From Sporolactobacillus shoreae (GTDB lineage Bacteria > Bacillota > Bacilli > Bacillales > Sporolactobacillaceae), in assembly GCF_004684935.1 (NCBI RefSeq), contig NZ_SRJD01000007.1, forward strand, positions 1 to 64,000: a DNA stretch of 64,000 bases, given 5' to 3'. Within the stretch, counting starts at the first letter, position 1; each line of letters begins with the position of its first letter. A program made the position numbers and the translations under genes. A model generated the notes under the pieces. The model ran no database searches. It saw only the letters and a program-made list of their open reading frames with translations, and was not told the DNA's origin. Shown here in pieces: positions 33,075-41,707 of this stretch.

Positions 33075-33822
33075 TTACAAGGATCTTTCTAACGCTTTTT
33101 TCAGGGCTTCGTTAAAGAAATACCAGTCGTGATCGCCTGTCCACTCTTCATAAGTAAAGCCAAAATCAAGTTTCTTCATTTCATGGCTAAACCGGACATT
33201 AAATTTTTGCAAATGATCGTCTGATCCGCATGCCGTGTATATTTTTGGTTTAACTGGTTGGTTATTCGCTTTTTTGGCCAACTCCAGTATTTCATCATCA
33301 GCATTTGGTTCTAATGAATCACCAAAGATGGCTTTGAAGTCTCCTTTCAACTGCTCTCCGAAAACTGCTTTATCCAAGTATTCTTTTAAAAATAAACAAG
33401 CTGGGGAAAACGCACAGCAAACGCCATATTGCTCCGGTTTTGACAATGCGCATTTTAATGCCCCGTATCCTCCCCATAGAGGCACCCATAACCATGGTGT
33501 CTTCCCTTTTTGCTGATACGTTAAAAATGCTCTTACATATGCTCGGTAGTTCTTCTGTAATATAAGTAAAATATTTTGAGCCATATTTCATGTCTGTATA
33601 AAAACTTCGGCCCACTTCCGGCATGACAAAGATGGTGTCATATTCATTGGCATACACCGGTAACATCGTAAAATCAATCCAGTCCCTGTTATTGCCGCCT
33701 AATCCATGCAACAGATAGGCCACTTTATAGTTACCGCCCACATTCAAATGATTGGGAGAAACAACAGTTATTCCTGTATTCAATCCAAGTGTCCTTGAGA
33801 AGACGTTACCTTCTAATATCAT
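33075..33822 (-). pseudogene. EstA-type esterase with single-base frameshift
   Basis: Two overlapping frames encode one alpha/beta-hydrolase of the tributyrin esterase/esterase D family. The first, from 33822, has YLLHGLGGNNRDW and ends at the nucleophile elbow MGASMG. The second continues GYGALKCALSKPEQYGV to the end, with GDHDWYFF carrying the catalytic His. The break is at 33472-33475, where a run of four C (G on the coding strand) should be three to give MGGYGALK. The intact length would be about 248 residues. It is a recent inactivation or a sequencing error. A cre-like TGCAAACG box lies near 33845. Confidence 0.85.
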
Positions 33823-33956
33823 GTGCGATCCCTCCGAAAGTTGAATGCAAACGATTGTTTTGAAATAAGTGACGAAGCCGAACCACCATTTTCAAAACGT
33901 CGGTGTATGATCGATACTTTTATCTTTCGGCCAACCGTTTCAATGAACATAGAAAA

Positions 33957-34003
33957 AAGACCTCCAAGAGTATGTTTCTGAAAACTTCACTCTTAGAGGT
34001 CTT
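33957..34003 (-). terminator. Terminator after tRNA-Ala
   Basis: AAGACCTCCAAGAGT and ACTCTTAGAGGTCTT form a 15-bp stem with one mismatch. On the minus strand it is followed by a T6 run and lies 11 bases past the tRNA. Confidence 0.8.
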
Positions 34004-34014
34004 ATTCGTATTTA

Positions 34015-34087
34015 TGGAGCATAGGGGGCTCGAACCCCTGACCTTTGCGCTGCCAGCGCAACGCTCTCCCAGCTGAGCTAATGCCCC
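34015..34087 (-). tRNA. tRNA-Ala (anticodon GGC)
   Basis: On the minus strand a 73-base cloverleaf reads GGGGCAT (acceptor), a D arm GCTCAGCTGGGAGAGC, anticodon arm TTGCG-CTGGCAG-CGCAA with anticodon GGC, variable loop AGGTC, T arm AGGGG-TTCGAGC-CCCCT, and ATGCTCC plus discriminator A. The 3' CCA is not encoded. It decodes GCC and GCU. A terminator follows; no other RNA genes are adjacent. Confidence 0.96.
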
Positions 34088-34425
34088 GAAAAATGACAGC
34101 AACTTATATCTCCGTGCCGACAACATGACTATGTTACACTATTTTCTGCACAGTGGTCAAGAAAATTTATAGAAAGCTCAGTTTGTACCGTACAGGAACC
34201 CTTCCTGCTTCGATGGAGGCAGGATTATGACCGCAGCCACGGGCACCTTTGCCTCAATAAAGAAATTCCACGAAAAAATTAGCATCAGTCATATTTGCCG
34301 ATCAAAGTAATAAAATAATCGAGCCGGCTGTACAATCAAATGAGCCGGTTAGAGTGGGTGAGCCTGATGAAAATGATTAAATCAAAATGTAACCGCTATC
34401 ATAACTAAGAAAATGGGTGAAAATT
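34088..34425. other. Intergenic region upstream of the ABC importer
   Basis: It contains a small hairpin (CCTGC-TTCGATGGA-GGCAGG near 34208) and presumably the tRNA and ABC-operon promoters. I see no riboswitch of a known class and no gene. Confidence 0.4.
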
Positions 34426-35277
34426 ATGAGCACTTCGGATAAGAGAGCCTATCGGGCTATGACACAAACGGCACCCGATATGATCGAACTGAAAGGGATA
34501 ACGAAGGAATATGTTAAGCCTTCAGGTGAAGTTCATACCGTATTACGGGATATTAATTTGCGAATTCCAAAAGGGGAATTTACATCGATTGTTGGACCTA
34601 CTGGCTGTGGGAAATCAACAGCGCTGAACTTAATTGCAGGATTTGAACCTCCCACAGAAGGTGAGGTGTATATTTCCGAGCAGAGACTAGATGGGATAAA
34701 TCAGCGGGCCGCATGTGTTTTCCAAACGGAAAATGCTTTTCCATGGAAGACGGTTATTGATAATGTTTCACTAGGTCTGCGGTTACGGGGGATAAGTAAG
34801 GCAGATGCCTATGATGAAGCCAGAAAGTGGATCACCCGTGTCGGTCTTAAAGGGTTTGAAGGACATTATCCTTCCCAGCTTTCAGGAGGAATGAGGAAAC
34901 GAGTGTCACTGGCTCAATGCTTAATTGTTCAGCCTGAAATTCTCCTCATGGATGAGTCTTTTTCGGCTCTTGATGTTCACACAAGACAATTAATGGAGGA
35001 TGAATTGCTGAGGATATGGGAAGAGACCTCTGCTTCTGTTTTTTTTATCACCCATGATTTAGAAGAAGCCATTGCGCTCAGTGATCGGGTGATCGTTCTT
35101 ACAGCAGGACCAGGAGCAACGATTAAGGGGGATTACCAGATTGATTTACCAAGGCCTCGTAATGTAGCAGAAATCAGCTTTGACCCTGCTTTTATGAGAA
35201 TTCACCAACAAATTTGGAAAGACCTGAAGGATGAGGTGATGATTAGCTATGAAAACGCAAATAAGTTCACTAGCTAG
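34426..35277 (+). CDS. ABC importer ATPase, nitrate/sulfonate/taurine type
   Basis: A 283-residue nucleotide-binding subunit. Walker A is GPTGCGKST near residue 60, the Q-loop is CVFQTENAFPWKT, the signature LSGGMRKRVSLAQ, Walker B ILLMDESFSAL and the switch His lies in FFITHDLEEA. The FPW-K-T Q-loop and sequence order place it in the SsuB/TauB/NrtD group. The ATG at 34426 has GGGTGA before it; a GTG at 34417 is in frame but poorly placed. It overlaps the permease gene by 29 bases. It drives uptake of the substrate bound by the downstream lipoprotein. Confidence 0.92.
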   Translation: MSTSDKRAYRAMTQTAPDMIELKGITKEYVKPSGEVHTVLRDINLRIPKGEFTSIVGPTGCGKSTALNLIAGFEPPTEGEVYISEQRLDGINQRAACVFQTENAFPWKTVIDNVSLGLRLRGISKADAYDEARKWITRVGLKGFEGHYPSQLSGGMRKRVSLAQCLIVQPEILLMDESFSALDVHTRQLMEDELLRIWEETSASVFFITHDLEEAIALSDRVIVLTAGPGATIKGDYQIDLPRPRNVAEISFDPAFMRIHQQIWKDLKDEVMISYENANKFTS

Positions 35278-36106
35278 TCCAGCTAGTGTAGAAGTGGTTT
35301 CACGAAAGGCTGAGTTAAAGAAAAAGGCATTAAAGCTTCAGGCCCGCAATTTGAGCTTGCAGTTGTTAGTGTTTGTTGTAGTGACGGGATCCTGGCAATT
35401 TTTATCCAGTCAAAAAATCATTGATCCATTCTTTTTCTCCAGTCCTTTTGACATCGTGAAACATATTTGGACTTGGGCCGTTTATGGAACTACTGCAGGT
35501 CCTCTATGGCTTCAATTTTTGGTGACCTTGGAAGAAACAGTTCTCTCCTTCATCTTGGGTGGCGTTTTTGGGATCATCTTCGGCTATGCCCTTGGTGTTA
35601 ATGATTTGCTGTCGGTGATTTTAGGACCGTATATCAAAATGATCAACGCCATTCCACGTGTTGTTTTAGTCCCCATTTTCATCCTATGGTTTGGATTAGG
35701 AATGCCTTCAAAAGTTGCTTCCGGTCTGGTTTTAACATTCTTTATCGTATTCTTCAATGCCTTCCAGGGCGTTCGGGAAGTAGATCGGAATTTGATCAAC
35801 AACGCGCTTCTTCTCGGTGCGAGCAAAGGTCAACTAGCGAAGCATGTGATTATACCTTCTGCATTGACCTGGATCCTCTCCAGCCTTCATTCCAGTTTTG
35901 GATTTGCTTTAATCGGGGCGGTTGTTGGTGAATTTATTGGTGCAACCCAGGGATTAGGGTATTTAATTGCTCAGGCTCAGGGAGCATTTGATACCACAGG
36001 AGTATTTGCCGGAATGCTCATCCTGTCAATTACGGCACTCATTGCTGATCTGGGCGTTTCAAAGCTTGAAAAACGTTTTATCGCCTGGCGTTACGTTCGG
36101 AAATAA
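35249..36106 (+). CDS. ABC importer permease, nitrate/sulfonate/taurine type
   Basis: A 285-residue inner-membrane subunit with six hydrophobic helices. The C-terminal half has the EAA-like loop (ALLLGASKGQLAKHVIIPSA) that contacts the ATPase. Overall layout is that of the SsuC/TauC family. The start overlaps the end of the ATPase gene, which suggests coupled translation. The substrate-binding lipoprotein gene follows after 22 bases. Confidence 0.92.
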   Translation: MKTQISSLASPASVEVVSRKAELKKKALKLQARNLSLQLLVFVVVTGSWQFLSSQKIIDPFFFSSPFDIVKHIWTWAVYGTTAGPLWLQFLVTLEETVLSFILGGVFGIIFGYALGVNDLLSVILGPYIKMINAIPRVVLVPIFILWFGLGMPSKVASGLVLTFFIVFFNAFQGVREVDRNLINNALLLGASKGQLAKHVIIPSALTWILSSLHSSFGFALIGAVVGEFIGATQGLGYLIAQAQGAFDTTGVFAGMLILSITALIADLGVSKLEKRFIAWRYVRK

Positions 36107-36128
36107 CATAAAACGAGGGGGAGTCTGC

Positions 36129-37184
36129 TTGAAAAAAAGTACTCTAAAAAAAATAGTAACAGGTGTGTCAGGTATTGTTGTTTTCACTATGCTTCTTACA
36201 GGGTGTTTTTCATCGTCTGCGAATTCGAATAGCTCAACCCAAAATGGTTCGTCGACGCATCCAAGGGTGGTGATCATGGTCGGTGGATTAGAAAAAATTA
36301 TTTACATGCCGTTTATGTTGGCTCAGCAACTTGGGTATTATCAGCAGGCAGGCGTGAACGTCAGTCTTGTTGAAGAAAGTGCCGGTCAGGATGCTGAATT
36401 AGCCCTTTTAGCCGGTCAGGTTGACGGTGCCGGCGGATTCTATGACCACACCCTTGACCTTGCGACAAAAGGGAAAAATGTTGAAGCCGTTGTGACGATG
36501 GCGGATGTTCCGGGGGAAACTTTACTCGTATCCGATAAATTGAAGAATAAAGTTAAATCTATTTCTGACTTAAAAGGACTGAAAATCGGCGTCACTGGTC
36601 TTGGTTCGTCAACGAACATGTTAGCGACTTACAATGTCGTAAAAGGTGGCGGTAAGGAGAACGATTACACTCCGATTCCTGTCGGTGCCGGCAGTACGTT
36701 AATCGCCGCCATGAAAAATAATAAAATTGATGCAGCAGTCACAAGTGAACCGACGGCGACTATGTTAGAAAACAGCCATTTAGCGTACCCATTAGTCGAT
36801 ATGAACCACAAGGATTCGTCGAACAAAGCATTGGGCGGAGGCTATGCCTCGACCAGCCTTTATATGCAGAATTCTTATGTGAAAGCACATCCGGATGTTG
36901 TCCAGAAGCTTGTTAACGCTTATGTAAAAACGTTGAAATGGATGAGTACTCATACGCCTGAAGAAATCGCCGCGAAAATGCCGACAGATTATTATGCAGG
37001 CAACAAAAGCCTGTACATCCAGGCATTGAAAGGTCAGCTGCCAATGTTCACTCATGATGGAAAAATGCCTGCCAGTGTTCCTGAAAATGTTCAAAAAATC
37101 CTTTCTTCTTTCAAACCGGATGTTAAAAATATTGACTTAAGCAAAACATACACGAACCAATTCGTGAATAAAGCAAATCAATAA
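36129..37184 (+). CDS. ABC importer substrate-binding lipoprotein, NMT1/SsuA-like
   Basis: A 351-residue lipoprotein. The signal peptide ends in the lipobox LLTGC near residue 25, followed by a Ser/Asn-rich linker. The mature part has the NMT1/THI5-SsuA pattern: IIYMPFMLAQQLGYYQQAGV near the start, GQVDGAGGFYDH, and SDLKGLKIGVTGLGSSTN. It delivers an unknown anion, pyrimidine or sulfonate-like compound. The start is TTG at 36129 with a strong GAGGGGGAG site; the frame extends 54 codons upstream through the permease gene without support. It is the last gene of the three-gene operon, which ends at a terminator. Confidence 0.92.
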   Translation: MKKSTLKKIVTGVSGIVVFTMLLTGCFSSSANSNSSTQNGSSTHPRVVIMVGGLEKIIYMPFMLAQQLGYYQQAGVNVSLVEESAGQDAELALLAGQVDGAGGFYDHTLDLATKGKNVEAVVTMADVPGETLLVSDKLKNKVKSISDLKGLKIGVTGLGSSTNMLATYNVVKGGGKENDYTPIPVGAGSTLIAAMKNNKIDAAVTSEPTATMLENSHLAYPLVDMNHKDSSNKALGGGYASTSLYMQNSYVKAHPDVVQKLVNAYVKTLKWMSTHTPEEIAAKMPTDYYAGNKSLYIQALKGQLPMFTHDGKMPASVPENVQKILSSFKPDVKNIDLSKTYTNQFVNKANQ

Positions 37185-37207
37185 ACAAATTGAATTTTTT
37201 AAATGTG

Positions 37208-37252
37208 AAAGGGGATCAATCCTGTACGTTTCTACAGGAATGGTCCTTTTTT
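37208..37252 (+). terminator. Terminator of the ABC operon
   Basis: AAAGGGGATCAATCCTGTA and TACAGGAATGGTCCTTT pair with internal mismatches around CGTTTC, followed by T6. Confidence 0.8.
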
Positions 37253-37367
37253 ATTATGTTGCATATGGTGGAACAAGGCTTCTAAATGCTTTCAAATTTA
37301 ACCAGCATATTCTATTGAAACGAAGTTTTCCGTACAGGAAAGCCTTTTTGTGTTAAAACGACTTGTG

Positions 37368-37487
37368 ACAGACGATTACTTACAAAGGTTCAATATTCGA
37401 TTAAGTAAAGAAATGGAAAAACTTTATTTGGACTTTACTTATGAAGAACGTACCGGTGCTCATGACTGGTACTTTTGCAATAAATAG
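37368..37487 (+). pseudogene. C-terminal fragment of an EstA-like esterase
   Basis: Thirty-nine codons read TDDYLQRFNIRLSKEMEKLY, then LDFTYEERTGAHDWYFCNK and a stop. They match the end of the esterase at 33075-33822 (DDHLQKFNVRFSHEMKKL, TYEEWTGDHDWYFFN). The catalytic His position (HDWYF) is kept but everything upstream is missing. It is a second, older relic of the same gene family, on the opposite strand. Confidence 0.75.
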
Positions 37488-37514
37488 CTTTATCTAATGC
37501 AGCAAAAATAGTTC

Positions 37515-37871
37515 TCACTGATTAAATATAGGGGCTATGTGATCTGATGGAATCCAGCCCTGTTTGCCACTTCCGGTTCTGCAATAGGTCCAATCATTTA
37601 AATGTTTTAAGCCATGCAATCGTTCGCCTTTAGTTACTGTCAATTCATGGGCAGAATAATCGTCCAGAACTTTTGCATGTGCCAGATGGTTCGGGGATGA
37701 TAGAATTTGCTTGGGCACCCAGCCTTCTTTTTTCGACTTCAAAGACTGGCAAAAGATCCAGTTAGGATACTGAGTGTCTTCTTCTCCATAGAGGACCTCT
37801 TCACCCCTTTTTAAAACAATAGGGTCCGGATAACATGATTGATAGTTTTCAATTACTGTATATCGTGGCAT
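37515..37871 (-). CDS. Protein with two SH3-like domains
   Basis: A 118-residue protein consisting of two tandem SH3-like domains. Each has an ALYDY-like opening (VIENYQSCYPDPIVLKRGEE; VLDDYSAHELTVTKGE), a WIFCQS or WTYCRT segment and a GWVP or GWIP ending. It has no signal peptide, so it is probably cytosolic. Eukaryote-like SH3 pairs in bacteria bind peptides or metals; no partner is evident. A GGAG ribosome site precedes the ATG. It begins 48 bases after the start of the alpha/beta-hydrolase gene's downstream neighbour region and may be cotranscribed with that hydrolase (same strand). Confidence 0.7.
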   Translation of the reverse strand: MPRYTVIENYQSCYPDPIVLKRGEEVLYGEEDTQYPNWIFCQSLKSKKEGWVPKQILSSPNHLAHAKVLDDYSAHELTVTKGERLHGLKHLNDWTYCRTGSGKQGWIPSDHIAPIFNQ

Positions 37872-37919
37872 GCGGAAATCGCTCCGTTTCTAAATGGATT
37901 AAAATCTTTAGCTTTAAAA

Positions 37920-38726
37920 TTATTCAACCCTGTCCAGCCAGTCATTGATAAGCGTGTTGAAAATTTGCGACTGCTCAATCTGCAGATTGTGGCCTGCCGT
38001 ATCCAATACACCGAAAGTGCCTCTTGGGTATTTATCTATGAGGTCCAGTGCATCCTTGAATCCAACTGAAGCATCCTGCCGTCCGAGCAGAAATAAAGTC
38101 GGTTGATCAAACTCTGACTGATCAATATCGAACGAAAACGCATAGTTTTTCTTGACCTTTTCCAAAAAAGGCTCATCCGCGATTGCGCACCCCGTCAGAA
38201 TTTCATGTTGGTATCTGTTCCAGTTGTACTCGTCTAAAACTACCTGCATGGAGCTGAAGTCCTCCAGTTCATCGTCCGTCAGGTTCTTCAAAAATTCATG
38301 ATCAGAACGAAGGACCACATGTTCCGGTAGCCTTCTTTTCTCTTTTTGGGGAACAATGCAGGGGCAAATGAATGCCGCTCCGTGAACCCGGCTTCTTTGT
38401 TTTTCAATAATTCCTCTTGCCAAATAACCGCCATAGGACTCACCGGCAATCAGAAAGTCCTGATCAGGAAGCACCTTTTGAACAAACTCCAATACAGTTT
38501 GCAGCATATCATCCGAACTACCGATGTCCTGATAATTTTTCGTCAAGCCCATTCCCGGTAAATCCATATAAATCCGTCGCCATCCGGTCCGCTTTCTGAA
38601 AACCGGTTCCATGCATCCGCTCATAAGCCTGTGATCCGGAGAATAGCCGTGAATCATCAGGATGGGTGTCCCCTCGCCTCTATCTTCATAATAGATGTCC
38701 GCCTGAGAAACTTTGCAATAGGTCAT
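37920..38726 (-). CDS. Alpha/beta-hydrolase
   Basis: A 268-residue hydrolase. HGYSPDHRLM forms the oxyanion region, the nucleophile elbow is AGESYGGYLARG near residue 97 (Ser), the acid lies in LFLLGRQDASVGF and the catalytic His in DTAGHNLQIEQ. Substrate is unknown; the family includes esterases, peptidases and lactonases. It has a good AAGGGAAAA ribosome site. The SH3-domain gene follows 48 bases downstream. Confidence 0.88.
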   Translation of the reverse strand: MTYCKVSQADIYYEDRGEGTPILMIHGYSPDHRLMSGCMEPVFRKRTGWRRIYMDLPGMGLTKNYQDIGSSDDMLQTVLEFVQKVLPDQDFLIAGESYGGYLARGIIEKQRSRVHGAAFICPCIVPQKEKRRLPEHVVLRSDHEFLKNLTDDELEDFSSMQVVLDEYNWNRYQHEILTGCAIADEPFLEKVKKNYAFSFDIDQSEFDQPTLFLLGRQDASVGFKDALDLIDKYPRGTFGVLDTAGHNLQIEQSQIFNTLINDWLDRVE

Positions 38727-38976
38727 GATCTGGTTTTCCCTTCATTATGTATTGAATACGAAAATACGTTCGTGTATTCACGATAAAATTATACAACATG
38801 AACGGACGACTGTCAGTATTCATTTTTAACTTGACATATAATTGATTGAATGATTTTTTGTTCTTCCTGCGGATCTTATCAATTTAATTCATGACATCTT
38901 CACATTTAGGCGCATCTTATTATTGCTAATTTATAAGACATGCTATATATTTGTTTATGTTCTAGTCTTTCTTTCT

Positions 38977-39056
38977 AAAGGGCAAAGCTGCTGAAAAGCA
39001 GTGACGCAAAGTCACAGGTCTAAGGCGATTTTTTCGCTATGACGGCTGGTCTTCCG
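38977..39056 (+). ncRNA. Cyclic-di-GMP-I riboswitch (GEMM-I)
   Basis: The core reads AAAGGGCAAAGC, then a CTGCT-GAAA-AGCAG hairpin with a GNRA tetraloop, then TGACGCAAAGTCAC (tetraloop receptor), AGGTCTAAGGC and, after a small stem, GCTATGACGGCTGGTC. The same order and the invariant GGGCAAA, GAAA, GACGCAAAG and CTAA-G blocks define class I c-di-GMP aptamers. A TTTTTTT run starts four bases later after a short ACGG/CCGT stem, so it may act by transcription termination. It controls the GH114-type gene that starts 32 bases downstream. The direction (on or off) cannot be told by reading. Confidence 0.9.
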
Positions 39057-39087
39057 TATTTTTTTCTGATTTTAGGAGAAAACGTAA

Positions 39088-40167
39088 ATGAGGGGGAGTT
39101 TTTTTATGCGCTTATATAAGAAAGCTTTGGTGTTACTATTGTTTTTCTGCCTGTTTTTTTCCGGTTCCACAGAAAGTATCGTTCAGGCGAAAAGTTCTTC
39201 CAAGGCTCGAGCGGTAAAAGTCGTACATAAGACCGTCAAAAGCAAAAAGAGCGCATCTAAAAATAAGATTCCTAAGAAAAAGTCAGTTGTCAAAAAACAG
39301 GCCGTAGCAGTTAAGAAAAACAAAAAAGCTGCGGTTAAAAAAGTTACTTTGAAAAAAAACGCTTCAATTAAAAAAACCGCCACAGTGAAAACTTTGACTG
39401 CAAAAACGACCAGCAAACCAACTATCACAGGTGCTTCGATGAATAGTATAAAATCAGTCAAGGTTTATTATGGTGAAGCGACTCCCTCCGCAATCAGCGC
39501 TCTGTCCAAGTATGGTGCGGTCATTATCGAGCCCTATGCTTTTTCGAAAGCGCAGGTTGACACGCTGAAGGCACATGGCACAAAAGTTTACGGTTATTTA
39601 AGCGTCATGGAGCTAGAAGATCAGAATAAAGGTCTTGTCAATGATTCTGATTATTTCTACTACCATGGTAAAAAGTACAGAATTCCTCAATGGAAAACTT
39701 ATATCATGGATCTCTCCAAACCTCACTATCAGGATATCTTAATGAATAAGGTGAACAGCCAAATCGCCGCTAAAGATATGGATGGCGTATTCCTCGACAC
39801 TGTCGGCGACATTGATGATTACTTTTATAAAGATCCTGCCGTTCAGAATCAGTTCAGACAAGCTTATAAAACTTTGCTTGGCAAGATTAAGTCGTCCTAT
39901 CCCGGATTGTCACTTATTCAGAATTGGGGATTTGATACTGTAAAATCCACTTCTGCCCCTTACATTAACGGTGTTATGTGGGAAGATTTCGACAAATCTG
40001 TTGTCTCCACCGACGAATGGAGCCAGAACTGGATCAACTATTTCCGGAGCGTATCCGGAAGCATCCGGCTGATTACGGTAGCGCCGAACACCTCATCAGA
40101 AAGCTACGCGCAGCAGCTTGGATTCATCAGTACGTTGAACGGCAACGATATATATAACAACCTGTAA
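39088..40167 (+). CDS. Secreted TM1410/GH114-type glycosidase, candidate Pel hydrolase
   Basis: A 359-residue exported protein. Signal peptide to about residue 34, then a very Lys-rich linker to about residue 115, then a TM1410/GH114-type TIM-barrel domain: KVYYGEATPSAISALSKYGA, YGYLSVMELED, MDGVFLDTVGDIDDY (catalytic-region Asp) and LIQNWGFD. This family includes endo-alpha-1,4-polygalactosaminidases and the hydrolase part of PelA, which cuts partly deacetylated GalNAc polymers. The Pel operon converges on it from the other side of a shared terminator. A c-di-GMP riboswitch precedes it. Two starts, ATG 39088 (TAGGAGAA) and ATG 39106 (GGGGGAG), both have ribosome sites. Confidence 0.85.
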   Translation: MRGSFFMRLYKKALVLLLFFCLFFSGSTESIVQAKSSSKARAVKVVHKTVKSKKSASKNKIPKKKSVVKKQAVAVKKNKKAAVKKVTLKKNASIKKTATVKTLTAKTTSKPTITGASMNSIKSVKVYYGEATPSAISALSKYGAVIIEPYAFSKAQVDTLKAHGTKVYGYLSVMELEDQNKGLVNDSDYFYYHGKKYRIPQWKTYIMDLSKPHYQDILMNKVNSQIAAKDMDGVFLDTVGDIDDYFYKDPAVQNQFRQAYKTLLGKIKSSYPGLSLIQNWGFDTVKSTSAPYINGVMWEDFDKSVVSTDEWSQNWINYFRSVSGSIRLITVAPNTSSESYAQQLGFISTLNGNDIYNNL

Positions 40168-40190
40168 ATAGTAATTCCGGTAAGAATAAC

Positions 40191-40236
40191 AAGAGGCTGT
40201 CTCATGAGTCGGTTTTTGACTAAGAGACAGCCTCTT
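40191..40236. terminator. Bidirectional terminator between the glycosidase gene and pelG
   Basis: AAGAGGCTGTCTC and GAGACAGCCTCTT are perfect 13-bp arms; the plus-strand transcript ends in a T-rich run. It separates the convergent glycosidase and pel units. Confidence 0.8.
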
Positions 40237-40253
40237 TATTCATCTTAACTCGT

Positions 40254-41705
40254 TCAGCTAAACCGGTTAAACCATCCCGCAACAGAGGTGAACAGCCTGC
40301 GACCCGCTCTCATTGATTCTGCCCTGCAGAAAAGATAGTAGTCAATGTCCCTGACATACCAGAGAAGTCGAGACAGTGAAAAAAGAAGTGCCGTAACCGA
40401 TCCTAACGCAAATCCAATGCCATACCCGTTATAACCTAAAGGAAGTAATATCAGCGTGATCAGGGCGTTCGTCAGGCAGAATATGACGGATGTCATGACG
40501 GCTCCCCGTCTGTCCTCAAAATACAGAAGCATAAGTGTGCAGACAAGAACCATACCGTTAGCAAATGCGCCGACCGCAGCCAGTTGGAAAATAGAATACA
40601 GCATTGTCGACTGAGACATTTGGGACATGAGGATCCATGCTATAAAAATGGCGATCCCCGTGATCGCCCCCTGCATCATTAATAGATGTTTCAGTTCCTG
40701 GCGAACCGTGAGATTCATGGCACTTTTTAAGTGTTCGACCTGTTTCAGCGTGCCGCCGTGATTCACAGCGCCGAGAAATTTTTTATAACGTTCGTAAAAT
40801 CTGGTTTCTATTGAAACAGTAAAGAATACATAGGTTGGCGTAATTGTTAGGTAGGCCCAGAACACGGAACTGTCATAAATCGGATTGTATCGGAAACTTC
40901 CCGCGATGATCTGGTGCCCTTCACCAAACCAGATGATAAAGTTGCAGACCCAGATACCGACATTATAGAGCAGGCCACTGAGCGCGAGTTCCGGATATTT
41001 ATCAAACGCTCTCAAGAAATTAAACTGATCTTTCGCCTCAAGTCCTGGAAACATCCGCACCAGGACCAGGCTTAGTACGCCCAGTGTCACAATGATTCCC
41101 GTCGTAAATGAACCGAGCAGCAGAAAAGCCTGGGCATACATGAAGTGCGGGCGAAAAAATGAGACTGCCCCCATACCGACAATGGAAACGATCCCCCCGA
41201 AAAAGAACGCAAGAGCAATAGCCTGGAAGTTCTTAGCTGCTGTCAGATAAATGCTCTGAATCCAGATGATGTCGAGCGACAAAAAAAGAATGAGCAGAAT
41301 AAGATCATAATAAAATGGCAGAGGAGTGAACAGTGCAAACAAGAGCCAGAGCAAAAAAGCAAGGGCTAGGCTTACCTTTACGACACCTAGAAATGATGAG
41401 TAGATGCTTCTGACATCTTGATCATAGAGCAGGTCGGCTACATATCTCGTCACCGGCAACTGAATGATTCCATAAATAATTTGTGAAAAAATAAAACAAT
41501 ACGACACCGAAATAATAAACAACTGTTGTTCGCCCATAGGGATCGGGTAGAGAAAGTGAATCAGAAAGCGAATAATCGAGATCGTGCCGATCACAATCAG
41601 CCAGGGACCCGCGGTGACAAATAACGAATAGCCATACGCTTTTGTCCGTGACGAAAAATAATCCTCGGCAAAGAGTTTTTGTAAACGGAATCCGATACCT
41701 GCCAT
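40254..41705 (-). CDS. pelG: PelG, Pel polysaccharide inner-membrane transporter
   Basis: A 483-residue membrane protein with about 12 transmembrane helices, starting MAGIGFRLQKLFAEDYFSSR, a stretch conserved in PelG (the N-terminal GIGFxLxKL and YFS). PelG belongs to the MOP flippase-like group and forms the inner-membrane complex with PelD, PelE and PelF that makes and moves Pel. It is the last gene of the operon and begins two bases after the pelF stop. A terminator follows. Length matches the family. Confidence 0.9.
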   Translation of the reverse strand: MAGIGFRLQKLFAEDYFSSRTKAYGYSLFVTAGPWLIVIGTISIIRFLIHFLYPIPMGEQQLFIISVSYCFIFSQIIYGIIQLPVTRYVADLLYDQDVRSIYSSFLGVVKVSLALAFLLWLLFALFTPLPFYYDLILLILFLSLDIIWIQSIYLTAAKNFQAIALAFFFGGIVSIVGMGAVSFFRPHFMYAQAFLLLGSFTTGIIVTLGVLSLVLVRMFPGLEAKDQFNFLRAFDKYPELALSGLLYNVGIWVCNFIIWFGEGHQIIAGSFRYNPIYDSSVFWAYLTITPTYVFFTVSIETRFYERYKKFLGAVNHGGTLKQVEHLKSAMNLTVRQELKHLLMMQGAITGIAIFIAWILMSQMSQSTMLYSIFQLAAVGAFANGMVLVCTLMLLYFEDRRGAVMTSVIFCLTNALITLILLPLGYNGYGIGFALGSVTALLFSLSRLLWYVRDIDYYLFCRAESMRAGRRLFTSVAGWFNRFS

Positions 41706-41707
41706 TA

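Noticed and set aside
34190-34416. Thiamine or other metabolite riboswitch before the ABC importer
   Set aside because: The importer family suggested a TPP element, but none of the invariant TPP blocks is present.
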